Below, piece after piece: positions 1 to 11,621 of a DNA stretch of 64,000 bases; within the stretch, counting starts at the first letter, position 1, and every line of letters begins with the position of its first letter. This stretch comes from Scleromitrula shiraiana (lineage: Eukaryota; Ascomycota; Leotiomycetes; Helotiales; Sclerotiniaceae), in assembly GCA_028455995.1 (NCBI GenBank), contig JABELC010000006.1, positions 1 through 64,000 of the forward strand. The letters run 5' to 3'. The notes under the pieces were generated by a model. That model ran no database searches. It was not told the origin of the DNA and saw nothing but the letters and a program-made list of their open reading frames with translations. The position numbers were made by a program, and so were the translations under genes.

Positions 1-479
1 AATTCTCAAGGTTCAAGCTTTATAAATTTATATAATAATCAACACATCTTTCTCCACCAGACCGAAGTCCCATTATTTCGCTTGATCACTGATTTTCTCT
101 TTCTAATGTCCGTTCAAGAAATAAACATTCTAATAGGTCCGGTTTCCAGGCTCGTCATCTCGTATCATGTAATCGACTGTTCAGCTGCATATATGCACAT
201 ATTCTCACATCTTCATTTCGCCTCCCTACTATAATACAGAATGCTTCTATGCAGGGTGAGTATTACGATGTATTTCATAAACAAACCAGACACTTCTTGG
301 TCTTGTTTCTTATTCCTCTCTTTCTTCTCTTTTCCTCACCCTTATTCTCTACACGAATTATTGATCGGATTTCATGCTTACCGCAAAGCGAAAAGTAGAA
401 TTGCATAACCCATCATAATCAATACAATCATCTCGCTATCAATATTCCTACTAGGAGAACTTTTACCAACAGTCAGCCT

Positions 480-984
480 CGCTCAGCCCTCACTTCCCTT
501 TTTCATATCACCCACAACTCAAATTCCCACGCCAAGCTCCACAACCAATATCCCCGTTACCACTAAAACCAGCGTTGCAAATTGCTAGTTTGTCTCTCCT
601 CTTCTCTCCGCCACCAAAAACCACCCCCTCACTAATCTCTCTTTCTCTCTCCTCTCCCCTCTAGTTATCAAGGTCTCCCCGGCAACATAGTAAACTACCT
701 CATCCCCTTGACTTCGCCCCTCCCATCATCCCCCTCCCTCTCACTTTCCTGCCAAACTTCTTGCATCGATACGCCCACCTGTCTCAGTTACGAAACATGG
801 GGTTCCTCGTGTCATCTATATAAGGTTAGTATATTTTCTGATCCATTAGGGGACGGGGTACCGCTTGTTATTGATAGTTTGGTGGGGGGGCTTTATTGGA
901 GTGATCGGTGGCCTGTTTATGGGAGTGGGTTTTGTTTTGGGGATGGGGTGGGTGTGGGGAGTGGGGATGGGACGGTGGTAGATT
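480..984 (+). CDS. PAN-like secreted or membrane protein, partial model
   Basis: An open stretch up to 587 encodes a Thr/Pro/Ser-rich segment ending SVANC. It splices in frame (intron 588-664, acceptor CTAG) to an exon at 665-824 with a Cys pattern resembling PAN/apple-like fungal modules (SCQTSC, PTCLSY, SSCHLY). A GTTAGT donor follows. An open frame from about 850 to 984 then encodes a hydrophobic Gly/Val/Trp-rich stretch that could be a membrane anchor. Reaching it needs either a 25-nt intron or a frame error. Upstream, a hydrophobic signal-like stretch (about 415-480) lacks an in-frame ATG, so the first exon is unresolved. The domain call rests only on Cys spacing, and the exact 5' end is unknown. 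Confidence 0.4.
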
Positions 985-986
985 AG

Positions 987-2009
987 GGCTGTTTGGGGGA
1001 GGGCTATGGGATATGATGGATGAATAAAGGGGGCGGAGAGTATTTATTAGAGTCATGGTATTGAATAAATGAATGAATGGATGGTATATGCAAAGTGTAG
1101 TTCAGATGATTAGTTGGCGATTGCATCATGATCCATTCAGTGAGCAACATATCTCCTCGCATCACGCGAGATTCGATGACTCGGAGGTGGTATGATGAGT
1201 CTTTTTTAGAACTTTGATTTCAAGTGATTGCTCAGGAACTTCAATTGGAGTTGTTTGCTCTCTATCTTAAGTTCTAAAAGGTTGAGGAATATATATTAGG
1301 TATTGATAGTTCTTGAATCTATTGGTATGAACTTGAAGTTCATTTAAGGTGTACGATCTACCATCATGTTAAATTTATATAGTAAGTATTAAGACTTACA
1401 ATGTTAATATTGTATATAAATGTTCAAACTACTAGTAGTTTAGCTTGAAAACATTTGATTATCTATTCATTTTATATACAATCAAGTTCATGTATAAATT
1501 AAGACTTACAATATTCATATTATCATACTATATAGAAATTCGAAACTAATTTACTAGTAGCTTCAAAACATTTGAATATCTATATTTAAAATAGAAATCT
1601 AGAGTGGTTTTGTTCAATATTGATTTGATCATTGTATTATTGAAGAACTGACTTGAAGGTATGATACTACAAGGGAGATTGAGGATATAATCCTCCATGT
1701 CAATGTTTTCAATAGTATATTATCAGTAAAAGAATGGCTAATATCGACGTTTAATATGCATCATTGTACGTCTCTTTATTATATTAATACTATTTCTTTT
1801 TAAAAATACAACAAGTACCACTAACGTGGGGAGTATATAAAATATGGAAAACACAATTAAAAACAATGCTCTGAGTACATATGAGCATGAATGAACCGCT
1901 TCACAAGCTGATACAAAGCGTAGAAAACTACCTAATCACTGGCAGACTCCTTAAAACCCTGTCAAATTGATTGTTTTGTAATGGCGGAAGACGATTGATC
2001 AGTCGTCTC
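987..2009. other. Intergenic, with an imperfect tandem duplication
   Basis: No convincing gene. It holds an AT-rich direct duplication (1391-1468 and 1501-1585), listed separately. Confidence 0.5.
1391..1585. repeat. Imperfect direct duplication, period about 110 bp
   Basis: AAGACTTACAAT recurs at 1391 and 1501. Both copies continue into CTAGTAG and AAAACATTTGA..TATCTAT blocks with indels. It looks like an old local duplication in AT-rich intergenic DNA. Confidence 0.6.
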
Positions 2010-2894
2010 TCACTGACGGCGAGGGAAATCGAGTGTTAGTATAAATGGTTTATAGTTCGGCTTCATCCCTGTGGCTGTGTTCATCATAATAGCGGCTTTA
2101 ACCATTAGCGTTTGTTTCCCAGTTTTGATTGGCCATTCATTGGCATATGGATACTTATTGATTTGTTCTGTTTCCATTGGTGTGGCTGCGGATGGATCTT
2201 TTACGTTACCATCTGACTTCCAGGTAACTAGATTAGCACCGTTTCCTTTGTGAATATGGCCAAAACAATGCATTATAGGCCGAACGCAACTTACGGCCCG
2301 AAAGAGGTTGGGACAGCCGAGATTTTGCCCGTCAACTTGGTCTAGTATCGAATGAGGAGCTCCATGAGCCATGACGATGTCAACGCCAGAGGGGATGGGG
2401 TTAGTGGCAATGGAGGTTCGATTCGGCGCTGTCTGGTTGGCTGAGTTGAATCGATCTTCAAGAGGCTGGTATGGGAAGGCCCAGCCACCTGATCCGCAGG
2501 TATATGGTGACGCGTAGACTGTGGATTGAGCGCCACCCTTGAGGGTGAAAGAATGAGTGCCTTCCTCAAGATAGGTAACGCCTGCTTCTTTTGCCACTGG
2601 GCCGGTGACGATATCGAGAGCGGAGTCGTGGTATTTTTGGTACTCTTCAACAGACATGTTCTCAACACGTCTGGTTTTATCTAAAGAAATATCATGGTTA
2701 CCAGCGATAACAAGTTTCAACTCAGCTTCAATGGTACCCATCATCTTGATACTTTCTTCCAACGATTTCAATTCGCCAAAATTGGTGAGATCTCCAGTGT
2801 GAATCAAAACATCAACTTCTGGCATGGTCGCTCCGTCAAATGAATGTTCGTGTGTATCTGAGATAACCATAACTCGGGTAGGAATAAGAGACAT
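2010..2894 (-). CDS. Calcineurin-like metallophosphoesterase
   Basis: Single exon, 294 aa. It carries the metallophosphoesterase metal-ligand blocks in order: SDTHEH (residues 12-17), HTGD (32-35), AGNHD (64-68), MAHGAPHS, and CFGHIHKG near residue 210. These build a di-metal site that hydrolyses phosphoesters. The overall shape is closest to the MPPED/UPF0046 group of small cytosolic phosphodiesterases. There is no signal peptide or membrane segment. The substrate cannot be told from sequence. The ATG directly precedes the first beta strand, as usual in the family. The gene stands alone, with about 690 bp between it and the AT-rich element on its 5' side. Confidence 0.88.
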   Translation of the reverse strand: MSLIPTRVMVISDTHEHSFDGATMPEVDVLIHTGDLTNFGELKSLEESIKMMGTIEAELKLVIAGNHDISLDKTRRVENMSVEEYQKYHDSALDIVTGPVAKEAGVTYLEEGTHSFTLKGGAQSTVYASPYTCGSGGWAFPYQPLEDRFNSANQTAPNRTSIATNPIPSGVDIVMAHGAPHSILDQVDGQNLGCPNLFRAVSCVRPIMHCFGHIHKGNGANLVTWKSDGNVKDPSAATPMETEQINKYPYANEWPIKTGKQTLMVKAAIMMNTATGMKPNYKPFILTLDFPRRQ

Positions 2895-3580
2895 GGCGAA
2901 AGTAGAATATTTGAAATCGAGTTAAATAAGTAATGATATAATATAGATGTTTGAAGATAGTTTGTGAGCTATATTGTTATGGTTGAATAAATGATGATAT
3001 ATTGTTGTAAATGTTTGAATATAACTGAGTAAATGGTAATGGTAACTGAAAAATGAAATCGATGTAGGGGGTTGGGGGTGAACTCAGGCTGTATATATAG
3101 AAATTAGAAAATTAAGCGAAAAGACTAAGGGCAACCTATCTAGAACTTGAAATCCAACTAATGCGGCACAACTCGGTATACCAGATGCTCAAGATTTAAG
3201 ATATTCTCTTCATGACTAGTGATAAATATAAATTATAGCTATTTTAGTTCAAGTTGTTATTGAAACCATATATACAAGGCGTACAATTTCCTTTGGAAGA
3301 TTGATCTATAGACCAGTAGATTTTAGACTAGAATAAAACTAACCTGAATCATATATCGGGTCAGAGACTTTGACACGCTACCTCTTCTGTATTAGTATTT
3401 ATATGATAAAGATAGTAGATTCTAATTAATGAGTTATTTTAAAACATTAGCATAATAAACCCTATCTCCGACTCGGAGTCAAAACAGAAACAAGAATTAA
3501 GTAGTCCTGCAATAAAACCTCTCTCTTTGCACCAAATAGAAGAGGCAAAGAGAAGAGACAATCCCTTCGATCTAACACTA
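2895..3580. other. Intergenic, 5' side of the phosphoesterase gene
   Basis: Contains a TATATATA stretch near 3093-3101, about 200 bp upstream of the phosphoesterase ATG, which may serve its promoter. Nothing else is recognised. Confidence 0.4.
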
Positions 3581-4443
3581 CCCTACGGTATCACCTATTC
3601 AAGGATTTCTTGAATATTATTCAAAGAAAGAAATTTTTGCATCATAATTTAAATTTTAATCGTATTATAAATTGATTTTTAGAAAATGATTTTTTACTAA
3701 TATAAATTCAATTTAATGATTTAGATTTATTTTAGATAATTATTTAATATTAGATTAATATAAAGTTTATATATAAAATTAATGTATTTTTGTTAATACT
3801 AAATTAATATAGTATTTATATATAAAATTAGTATATTTTTATTATATATAATATTTAAATTAGTATATATTAATTAATAATTGATATATTTTATTATTTT
3901 TTAATTTAGTTAATATACTAAGATTAACTTTGTATTTTTTTTATTATTAATATATTCAAATTAATATTAGTAATATATATTAAAAAATAATATAAATATA
4001 CTTTCAAATTTTATAGAAAATTATTTTTATTTAAAATAATAAAATTGTTAATTCTCTAAATCAATTAAAAAAAATCGATTATATAGAAATAATTGTAATT
4101 TTATAATTTAAAATCATATTTATATAGATTAAATCAAATTGATAAAAGATTAAATAAATTATTAATTAATAAAAATTTATCAAAAATTGAAAATTAAATA
4201 ATCATTTTTAAATTGATGAATTTTAATTGAAGTTTATCTAAAATTTATTTAAAATTAATGTTTAAATTTAAAGATTAATTTATATTATATAAAATTTAAT
4301 TTTTAGTTAATTATAAATTTAATATATCGATATTTGAACTTTTAATATGCTCAAACATTAAAATAGCCGATTTCCTAAAGTTTATTCAGGGAAGTCATTG
4401 AATTCTATTCAGGTTGGCTCCCTGAATAGGTGATATCGTAGGG
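3581..4443. mobile_element. AT-rich element with 25-bp terminal inverted repeats (RIP-degraded transposon or MITE)
   Basis: Left end 3581-3605 starts CCCTACGGTATCACC. Right end 4419-4443 is its reverse complement at 23 of 25 positions; both differences are transitions. The element is 863 bp. It is flanked by CTA on both sides (3578-3580 and 4444-4446), a possible 3-bp target duplication. The interior is almost only A and T with no open frame, as expected after RIP. A 3-bp duplication would suit a PIF/Harbinger-like element, but with no transposase left the superfamily is open. Confidence 0.75.
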
Positions 4444-5030
4444 CTAGTAGATCTGTAGATTCGCGTTGAAGTTGACCGACAATCACATAAGTCTATCAAC
4501 TAACTTACCATTTAACAAACATTCAAGTTTCAATAAGAACCGATTACTTGTCAACCATCTCATCTCATTTAACCAGTAATCAGCAACAATATGATATGAC
4601 ATGATATGACATGACCCATTTGACAGTGCATATTGATCTGACGATCAATCCATAAGCCTATCTGAAACCCTTTCTCAACGTTCTGTTCTCGGAAATTTTA
4701 TTTCTTTTTATATGTGGAGGATACTAGGTGATGGTTTTCTCGCTGGTTTAATTTAATCAATTGCCAGATATTACTAGTATTGCTGTTCAAATGTATATCG
4801 ATATCAACATCGATATCTTTATGATCATAACATTTCATATCGTTCCATATCAAATTCCGAGTCATAAAGATTCTTGATTCCAGATTCTGCATTCTGTGTG
4901 CCAGTTTCAGGAGGTATAGATAATAAAGGGTGACAGGCCGCCAGTGTATAAGAGTGACGCAGTACCGTGACTCTGACTCTGACGACAACATCACAACAGG
5001 GTAGAACCACAAAACCGAATACTTTTAGAA

Positions 5031-5066
<36 letters not shown>

Positions 5067-5508
5067 GTACGCTGGGAAGTATTTTAAATTGATAATAATA
5101 TAGCAGAACCAGAATCTCCAGTGTGATCAAGAAATCCTAGCCCCGAACTCGACTGAGACCTATAAATCTCATACCGGCCATGAACAACCTCGAGACAACT
5201 CGAGACACCTCGAAACACGTCACACATCTCCACTGCCTCTATCATCAACGAGAGGGGGGGGGGTGTAACTCCCCGTTTGAAAACCAAGGGAAGGAGAGGA
5301 GAAGATAGAAGGATAGAAGAAAGTCGAAATAGACCGACCGATCACGCCCCCCCCCCCCCCACCCCACCCCACCACCTAACAAACATAGACGCCGACAACG
5401 GCACGAGTTCCGCGAAGAAGCAACACACGCATCCCCGAAACCGAGATCAAAACCAAAACCGAGATCAAAACCAAAACCAAAACCGAGACCGAGAACTTCC
5501 GGAACCCA
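4444..5508. other. Intergenic with poly-T and homopolymers
   Basis: Includes a run of about 33 T at 5033-5065, a G run near 5253-5261, and a C run near 5346-5360. GATATGACAT repeats lie near 4591-4612. No supported gene. Confidence 0.5.
5033..5065. repeat. Poly-T tract, about 33 bp
   Basis: Uninterrupted T run. It could mark an old poly-A insertion on the minus strand or simple slippage. No target duplication was recognised. Confidence 0.8.
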
Positions 5509-5818
5509 TGGTACAGTACAAATGGATCTCCATACCCAACGAGTTCAAGCGTCACGTCGAAGAGATTGTTCTTGTGAAGGTGGGTTGCGTTTGTTCCACT
5601 TGGTGGTTCTGTTCTGTCGCAGTTTCTGTGAAAGAAAGAAAGCCCTCTCGCGTATTGATGATTGCATTTTCCTGGATCGCTAGAGCTTCGATGCCGATTA
5701 GGGTGCTAATATCTTTGGCTTTTTTGTCTAGGATTATGCTCTTCGTGTCTGGATGTGTATGCTATGTATGAAACTTCTCATATACCCACACGGGCCAATC
5801 AACGAAACTAGGAATGGA
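5509..5818 (+). CDS. Possible short spliced gene of unknown function
   Basis: An ATG at 5509 opens a 24-codon stretch (MVQYKWISIPNEF...) with a coding look. It stops being plausible at a GTGGGT donor near 5581. Joining to the TTGTCTAG acceptor near 5731 keeps the frame and gives a short Met/Cys-rich tail, about 57 aa in all. No family is recognised. The splice model is a guess, and the region could equally be 5' leader or a longer gene with exons I did not find. Confidence 0.25.
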
Positions 5819-6145
5819 AAAGGATAACCTCTGTATGGAAGGAAGGAAGGAAGTGAATTGTAATAAAATTAACCCTGCCCTATCCCATCCCATCTCATCA
5901 TATTCCATCCTAACGTCATCGAAAATTAAAACCAAAACCAAAACCAAAACTAAAATATTCCAAAACTTTACTTTCGCTTCGCTTCAAAAACTCCACCCCT
6001 ATCTATCCTTCCACTTCAACGCCCACGTGCACCTCCACGATCACCCAATCCTCCATCCCCTAAAAACCGAATTAACCCCTCAATTACGCATACGAATATC
6101 CACATCCACATCCACCTCCAGCCCACCCCTCCTCACACCAAACAA

Positions 6146-8228
6146 TCAAATCTGATGATTCCCCGCCGCCGCCGCCGCCGTCGCCATCTGAGCCAACAAA
6201 GCATGTTCAGCCGACAACTTCCTCTCTAGTTTCGAACCCGAAATCAAATTCATTTGATCACCCTGTCCAATACTTTGATTTTGATTAGAATTCGACGACG
6301 AAGAAGAAGAATTCGTGCCCCGCATATCCTGTTCCAGTACCGAGAGCATTGATGTTGGTGCCAAGGAGATATGAACTGGTAGTTTCCCCGGCTGTGTCGG
6401 TACTAGTACCGATGTAGATCCGGATGCTGATGTAGAGATATTATTATTATTATTCGGTAAATTTGACCGTTCCGGCGTAACCTTCTTATCAACAACCAAA
6501 AAACTATCATCAGAAGCAGCGGGAGATTCCCTCTGCGTCTGGGAAATAGCCGTAGCTTCCAATTCCCCATCTTTAACGTCTTTCCAGGAACATTTGGCGT
6601 GTTTTTTTGTGCATGCTGAACACGCTGTCATGTGTTTTGTGCAGGTGAATTTTAGACGACGACATCTATCGCAAGGTGGGTTGATGGGTTCACCTTTGTA
6701 GAGTTTTTCGATTCGGGCGGCCATTAGGATTCGGTGTTGTCCTTCGGTTCCGTCGTCTGAGTTTGATAATGGATGGGACATTCTTTGGTTGTCTATTCCA
6801 GCTTGTGTTGCATTGAAAGAATGAAATGTTGGGTGATCGGGATTGTTATTTGAGGGTCGTGCTTGTTTGGATCGTGGTTGAGATGGTAAAGATTGACGAC
6901 GATGTGGACTATGAAATTGTTCTAATAGATCTTGTTGAAGTTTTGCAGCTTCTCCATTGACTGGAGCAGGTGATCGACTTCTGTTAATTGCGGAGAATGG
7001 TTGTGGCGAGAATGAAGATCCTGAATCAGATGCAACTGTTTCTGGACCTTTTCTAGCCATGATGGCATTCTTCCTCCCTTTCAGATGATAATTGAGTTGC
7101 CTTGCTTTACTTGCAACAGCATCAGCCTTCTTAATTAACATTCCAAGTCTAGTTTCAAGAATATTTAACGTTCCTAATTCCGACTTTTCATCTTCAGGAA
7201 TAGGTTGACTTGGAATCATTCTTTCTGGAGCACCAGACATGATTAATCTATAATCATCTTCCGAAATCTCAATCTCTCCTCCATTGATCCAAAATCTACA
7301 AACTTTTAGATTATGAATTGAATCACTAAGAATGAATTCTGATGGATTGGTTCGAGCAAAAGAAACAACATCAAGCCAAGTGATAGGTGTTTGATCTAAA
7401 GCCATAGAATGTCGAATAATCTTAATTGGACCATCAAATAACTTTTCGAATGATTTGAGAAGTAATGGACCGACTAATTTTGCACCAAGATTGGATGCTA
7501 AACTTTCACGACGTTGAAGAACACCTAGAGAGGGATAGGTTAGCATTTTATCTGAAATTTAGTTTTTTCTTCAATTCGAATAGATTTTTCGGGTATTATG
7601 AATATAGTATTCACTTTCCCCTCCATCTCCTATCTCATCCCACAATTCTGTCCCATAAATTTAAAATTCCAAAATAAAACGAACACTCAACCTCCATTAA
7701 CCCACCCACGTGATCATCACGCAAAAAGTACAAGATATCAAAAACACACATCATATCATATATAACACATCAAACCAAATCAAACCAAATCCAATCAAAC
7801 CAAATCAAACAAAATAAAATCATACCTTCATATTCATCAAGCATGCCCAAAACATCACCAAAAGTCTCCGAATCCCCCTCCAGCAACTTCAACCTCTCAT
7901 TCCTCGCCTTAACCAAATAATTAATGTGCGTAACACCCTGAGTAACAGCCACGCTCTGAGTAACACCAATTGAAGAGGAAGAAGAAGAAGAAGAAGCAGC
8001 CATGTTTTCCGACAACCGAGGTGGTTGTGGGATGCGATTGGGATTATTGGGATTATTGGGATTATTGGGATTGTGACCGTGATGATTGTAAGTTTGATTT
8101 TGGCTTTCTGGACTGCGTTTGCGCTTTTCGCCTTGGGTTATTGGGGTTGTTGTTGTTGTTGTTGTTATTGTTGGTGGTGGTGGTGGTGGAGGGGGGGCTG
8201 GTGTGGGTATTTCGGTGGTGGTTTCCAT
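6146..8228 (-). CDS. Zn(II)2Cys6-type transcriptional regulator
   Basis: Two exons, 8228-7826 and 7524-6146, joined across a 301-bp intron with a GTATGA donor and CTCTAG acceptor. The codon split restores DEYEG-VLQRRE, and the total is 593 aa. The cluster CDRCRRLKFTC followed by CSACTKKHAKC has the C-x2-C-x6-C-x6-C-x2-C-x6-C spacing of the fungal binuclear zinc cluster, which binds DNA. It sits in the C-terminal half instead of at the N-terminus. Before it lies an ordered region of about 170 residues (LLLKSFEKLF...ITWLDVVSFARTNPSEF) that I do not recognise. The N-terminus is Pro/Thr-rich with an Asn-Asn-Pro repeat, and the tail is Ser/Asn/Ala-rich. Target genes are unknown. Confidence 0.75.
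8039..8073. repeat. 9-bp tandem repeat in the regulator's coding sequence
   Basis: GGGATTATT repeated about four times on the plus strand, read on the minus strand as Asn-Pro-Asn units in exon 1. Being a multiple of three, it can vary without breaking the frame. Confidence 0.75.
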
Positions 8229-9793
8229 TATGTTGGTAGAATTGAGTAAAGTTAGAATGAATAATAGATTGTATTTGATTCGTATTGTATTATAAATTAT
8301 GAATTATAACTTATAAGTTATCAAATAATAAAGTTGATATTGTACTGTAGGTAATGATGATGATTTTAAATAATGAAAATGAATAATAAATAATGAGTTG
8401 GGAATTGTTTAGAACTATGAGCGGAGAAAAAGGTGGAGCTGGAGGAAAGGAAGAGGGCGGGCGGAATTAACAATTTATTAGTTCTATTCCTTTTTTTTTT
8501 TTTCTTTTCCTTTTCCTTTTCCTTTTCCTTTTCCTTTTCCTTTGCTTTATTAGTTCTACGAAGTACTTTGATTTGCTTTGCTTTGCTTTACTTTGCTTTG
8601 CTTTGGTGTCGGCCGGTATGTACCTGAAAAGGAAAGGAGGAAAGGAGGAAAGGAGGAAAAGAGGTAAGGAGGTTTTCTAACTGCGCGTATATATGAAGAA
8701 TATGTTTGTATTGTATTGTATGTAAATTAATATAATAATAAATAATTGATGATTTATTTTAATTGTTGTTATTCTTCCTATTCCTATTGGTATTCCTATT
8801 CCTATCCCTCTCTATTGTTTTTAAATTCGCCAGCCAACAAACCGTGTCTTATTTGTTGGTTATTGCTTATACATATTTCTTTCGATTGATTATTATTAGT
8901 AGTATTATTATTATCATTGTTATTATTATTATTATTATATTATTATTGTTTTGGTGGAAGAGAAGGGGAAACGTAAAAGGGAAACAAACTCCTCATTCAT
9001 TATCTTATCTGGGATCATCTATAGGAATGGATAGAAGTGATGGAATGGAATGGAATGGATAGAATGGATGAAATGGATGGAATAAGAATGGAGAAGCGGA
9101 AGAAGATCTTCCGCGGCGGTGCATGGTGCAAAGAATTTTACTTATTTCCCTTTTCTTCTGATTTTCTCATTCCTCGGCTCATCATCATTTTTTTACTTAC
9201 CCTTCCCTTATTTCCCTTATTTCTCTTATTTCCATTACTTTCATTATTTCCCTTATTTCTCTTATTTCCATTACTTTCATTATTTCCCTTATTTCCCTTA
9301 TTTCCCTTACCTTACCCGTCCCGAAACCTGGACTTCTAGAATTATCACCTGATTATATTAGATATAGGATTGAATGAATGAATGAATTGAATTGAATTGA
9401 ATTAAATTGAATACTTCTCGTAAACCATCGGAGTTTCCGTATCTAGGAGCTTGATATCCCTGCTTGATTTTCCGCCGCCCACTAATTTCTTTTCGTATTA
9501 GCTTCGTTTGATTATTCCTGTAGTACCTTAAGGTTTCCATTGCTTAGGTAATCTCGTAAATTATCAACCAGAGAGCTCTCAAGCCTGCCTAGTAGGTAGG
9601 CCTGGTCGGTAGGTAGGGTATTATCAAAAAAGTTGCAGGGCTGCTTCAGTCATATCAATCAACAAACAGTATTCGAAATAATACCATCTCACTTTCACCC
9701 CCCCCCCCCAGTTTCAATCAAACTCCACTTTAAATAATCATCCATACCAAATCCTACCGTATCCGTATTCCTCTCACATATTCATGAACAACC
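8229..9793. other. Microsatellite-rich intergenic region between divergent genes
   Basis: Separates the zinc-cluster regulator from LSM7. Holds TTTTCC repeats (about 8500-8540), CTTTG repeats (about 8572-8604), AGGAAAGG repeats (about 8630-8660), TTA repeats (about 8890-8945), GGAATGGAAT repeats near 9035-9060, and a TTATTTCCC-type minisatellite (9208-9315). No gene is supported. Confidence 0.55.
9208..9315. repeat. TTATTTCCC-type minisatellite
   Basis: Imperfect 9-bp units (CCCTTATTT, CTCTTATTT, CCATTACTT) with a roughly 36-bp higher-order duplication. This explains the Leu/Phe/Pro-rich frames that cross it. Confidence 0.7.
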
Positions 9794-10398
9794 ATGTCTG
9801 AGAGAGGTCATCAAAGAGGAGGTCGCGGAGGCGGCAGAGGTGAACACAGAGGTGCTAATAGAGTCAGAGGAGGAGGAGGAGGGCATGGTGGGGAGAGGGG
9901 AGGACATGGTGGTGGGGGAAACTCGGAGAGACCTAAGAAGGAAAATATTCTGGATTTGGGGAAATATATGGACAAACAAGTTACGGTGAAGTTTAATGGC
10001 GGGAGAGAGGGTATGTATTAGGATTTGATTTGTGGTTTGGATTGATGGGTTGATGGATGGATGTGTTTAGAGGGAAGGGGGAGAATAATTTACTGATTTT
10101 GTTCTTTTTTTACAGTCAAGGGAACCGTAAAGGGTTATGATGCATTGATGAACTTAGTCCTAGATGATGTAGAGGAGAAACTCACAGGTTAGCATATCTC
10201 TTCCCTTTTTTTCCTCTCCATATTTATAAACACTTAAAAGCCTCTGCTAATCATTTCCTTCTCACAGACGACGAAGGAAAAGAAGCATGGAGATCACTAG
10301 GTCTAGTAGTAGCAAGAGGAACACTACTAGTCGGAATCAACCCCGTCGACGGCAGCGAGGAAATAGCAAATCCATTCGTACAGCAGGAAGATGAATGA
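9794..10398 (+). CDS. LSM7: U6 snRNA-associated Sm-like protein LSm7
   Basis: Three exons, 9794-10010, 10116-10187 and 10268-10398, give 139 aa. Introns of 105 and 80 bp have GTATGT/TACAG and GTTAGC/CACAG ends. The Sm fold is clear: RPKKENILDL, then KFNGGRE-VKGTVKGYD (Sm1), ALMNLVLDD, and GLVVARGTLLVGINP (Sm2), ending NPFVQQEDE as in other LSm7 proteins. LSm7 is part of the heteroheptameric LSm1-7 ring (cytoplasmic mRNA decay) and LSm2-8 ring (nuclear U6 snRNA). The roughly 45-residue N-terminal extension rich in Arg-Gly-Gly is longer than in yeast or human LSm7. Start chosen at the only Met before the RGG stretch. Confidence 0.95.
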
Positions 10399-11372
10399 AC
10401 GAACGAACGAATGAGGATATTGGAGATAGTAAGGGATGGTACAATTGGAGGGATATACCCCAAGAAAAAAATGGTCGGGGAGGACGCGATGGGAATATAA
10501 GACATATTCGAAGGATGCGCATGGATGGGGGTGGAGGGAGGATATTCTACGGTGCGGAAAATATGCTGCGAGTAATCCGTATACAAAAAGTCAGTATGGA
10601 GGATGCAGTGGAAATGAATGAATGAATGGATGGATGAATTTGAGCGCACGCATTACTGCCTCATTGCCTCAACAACTGCAGTTTCTGTATAGCTATGGAT
10701 ACCATTTATGTGACTTGCCATTACAGCTGCTATATTTTCTAAGAGTACATCATTTTCATTTTCATTTTCTTTTCCTGGTTTGGTTTGGTTATATGGTATA
10801 ATCCATGATATGATGAAATTTGGGTTTCGTTAGTTCTACTGATTTATTGCATATCGTGGTTGGCTGCCTGCATATAAGTTCAGAGCCAGGTCTCCAAAGC
10901 TCATCCCATTCCATCCCATCCATTTACAAGTGTATTTCTTGCACTCTATGTATTAATCTCAATTTATGAGTATTTCTTCATATTAACCATCATACTCATA
11001 CTCATACTCATACTCATACTCATACTCATACTCATACTCATACTCATACTCATACTCATTACCAATTCCCCAACACATGTACCAAAATACTATCAAATCA
11101 TTCATTCATCAAATCATTCATTCATCCACTCATTCATCCATCCATCCATTTATTCATTCATCCACTCATTAAGTTTCCAAGGACCTCCCCCCCCCCCCTC
11201 TCCAATATTCCATTTCGTTCTATTCCATCTCATCATCCTACTTTTACCCACCCATACATACATACCGATAAACAGATAAACAGAATACCCATCCTATCTA
11301 CCAACTTCCCCTGCCAACTCCCCCTACTTCCTTCCCAATTCCCATCCCACATCACATCTCAAAACTCAAATT
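10399..11372. other. Intergenic with simple repeats
   Basis: Carries ATTCATTC/ATCC-type repeats near 11098-11170, a C run near 11188-11198, and the ATACTC array listed separately. No gene is supported. Confidence 0.5.
10991..11060. repeat. (ATACTC)n hexanucleotide array, about 11 copies
   Basis: Nearly perfect head-to-tail hexamers with no spacers, so a microsatellite and not a CRISPR or telomeric array. Confidence 0.9.
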
Positions 11373-11587
11373 TCATATCCATCTCGGTTTCTTCACTAAC
11401 CCAGCATCAGAACCAGCACCAGCACTCTTCTTCCCCAACTCCAATTTTCTCGTGGGAATTGCTTTCGTTTTCGTTTTCGTTTTCGTTTTCGGTGTTGGTG
11501 TTGGTATCGCCGTGCTATTCCCAATAGCTAGATTTTGATTTTGAATTTTCCTCTGAGCTTCTCCATATACCTTCGCACTGGGACTGA

Positions 11588-11621
<34 letters not shown>

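Noticed and set aside
5277..5508. Plus-strand frame running upstream of the ATG at 5509
   Set aside because: It crosses poly-C and simple CAAAAC repeats and has no coding character; only the part after 5509 is considered.
10991..11060. ATACTC array considered as CRISPR or telomeric repeat
   Set aside because: Units are contiguous with no spacers, and the genome is eukaryotic; it is a microsatellite.
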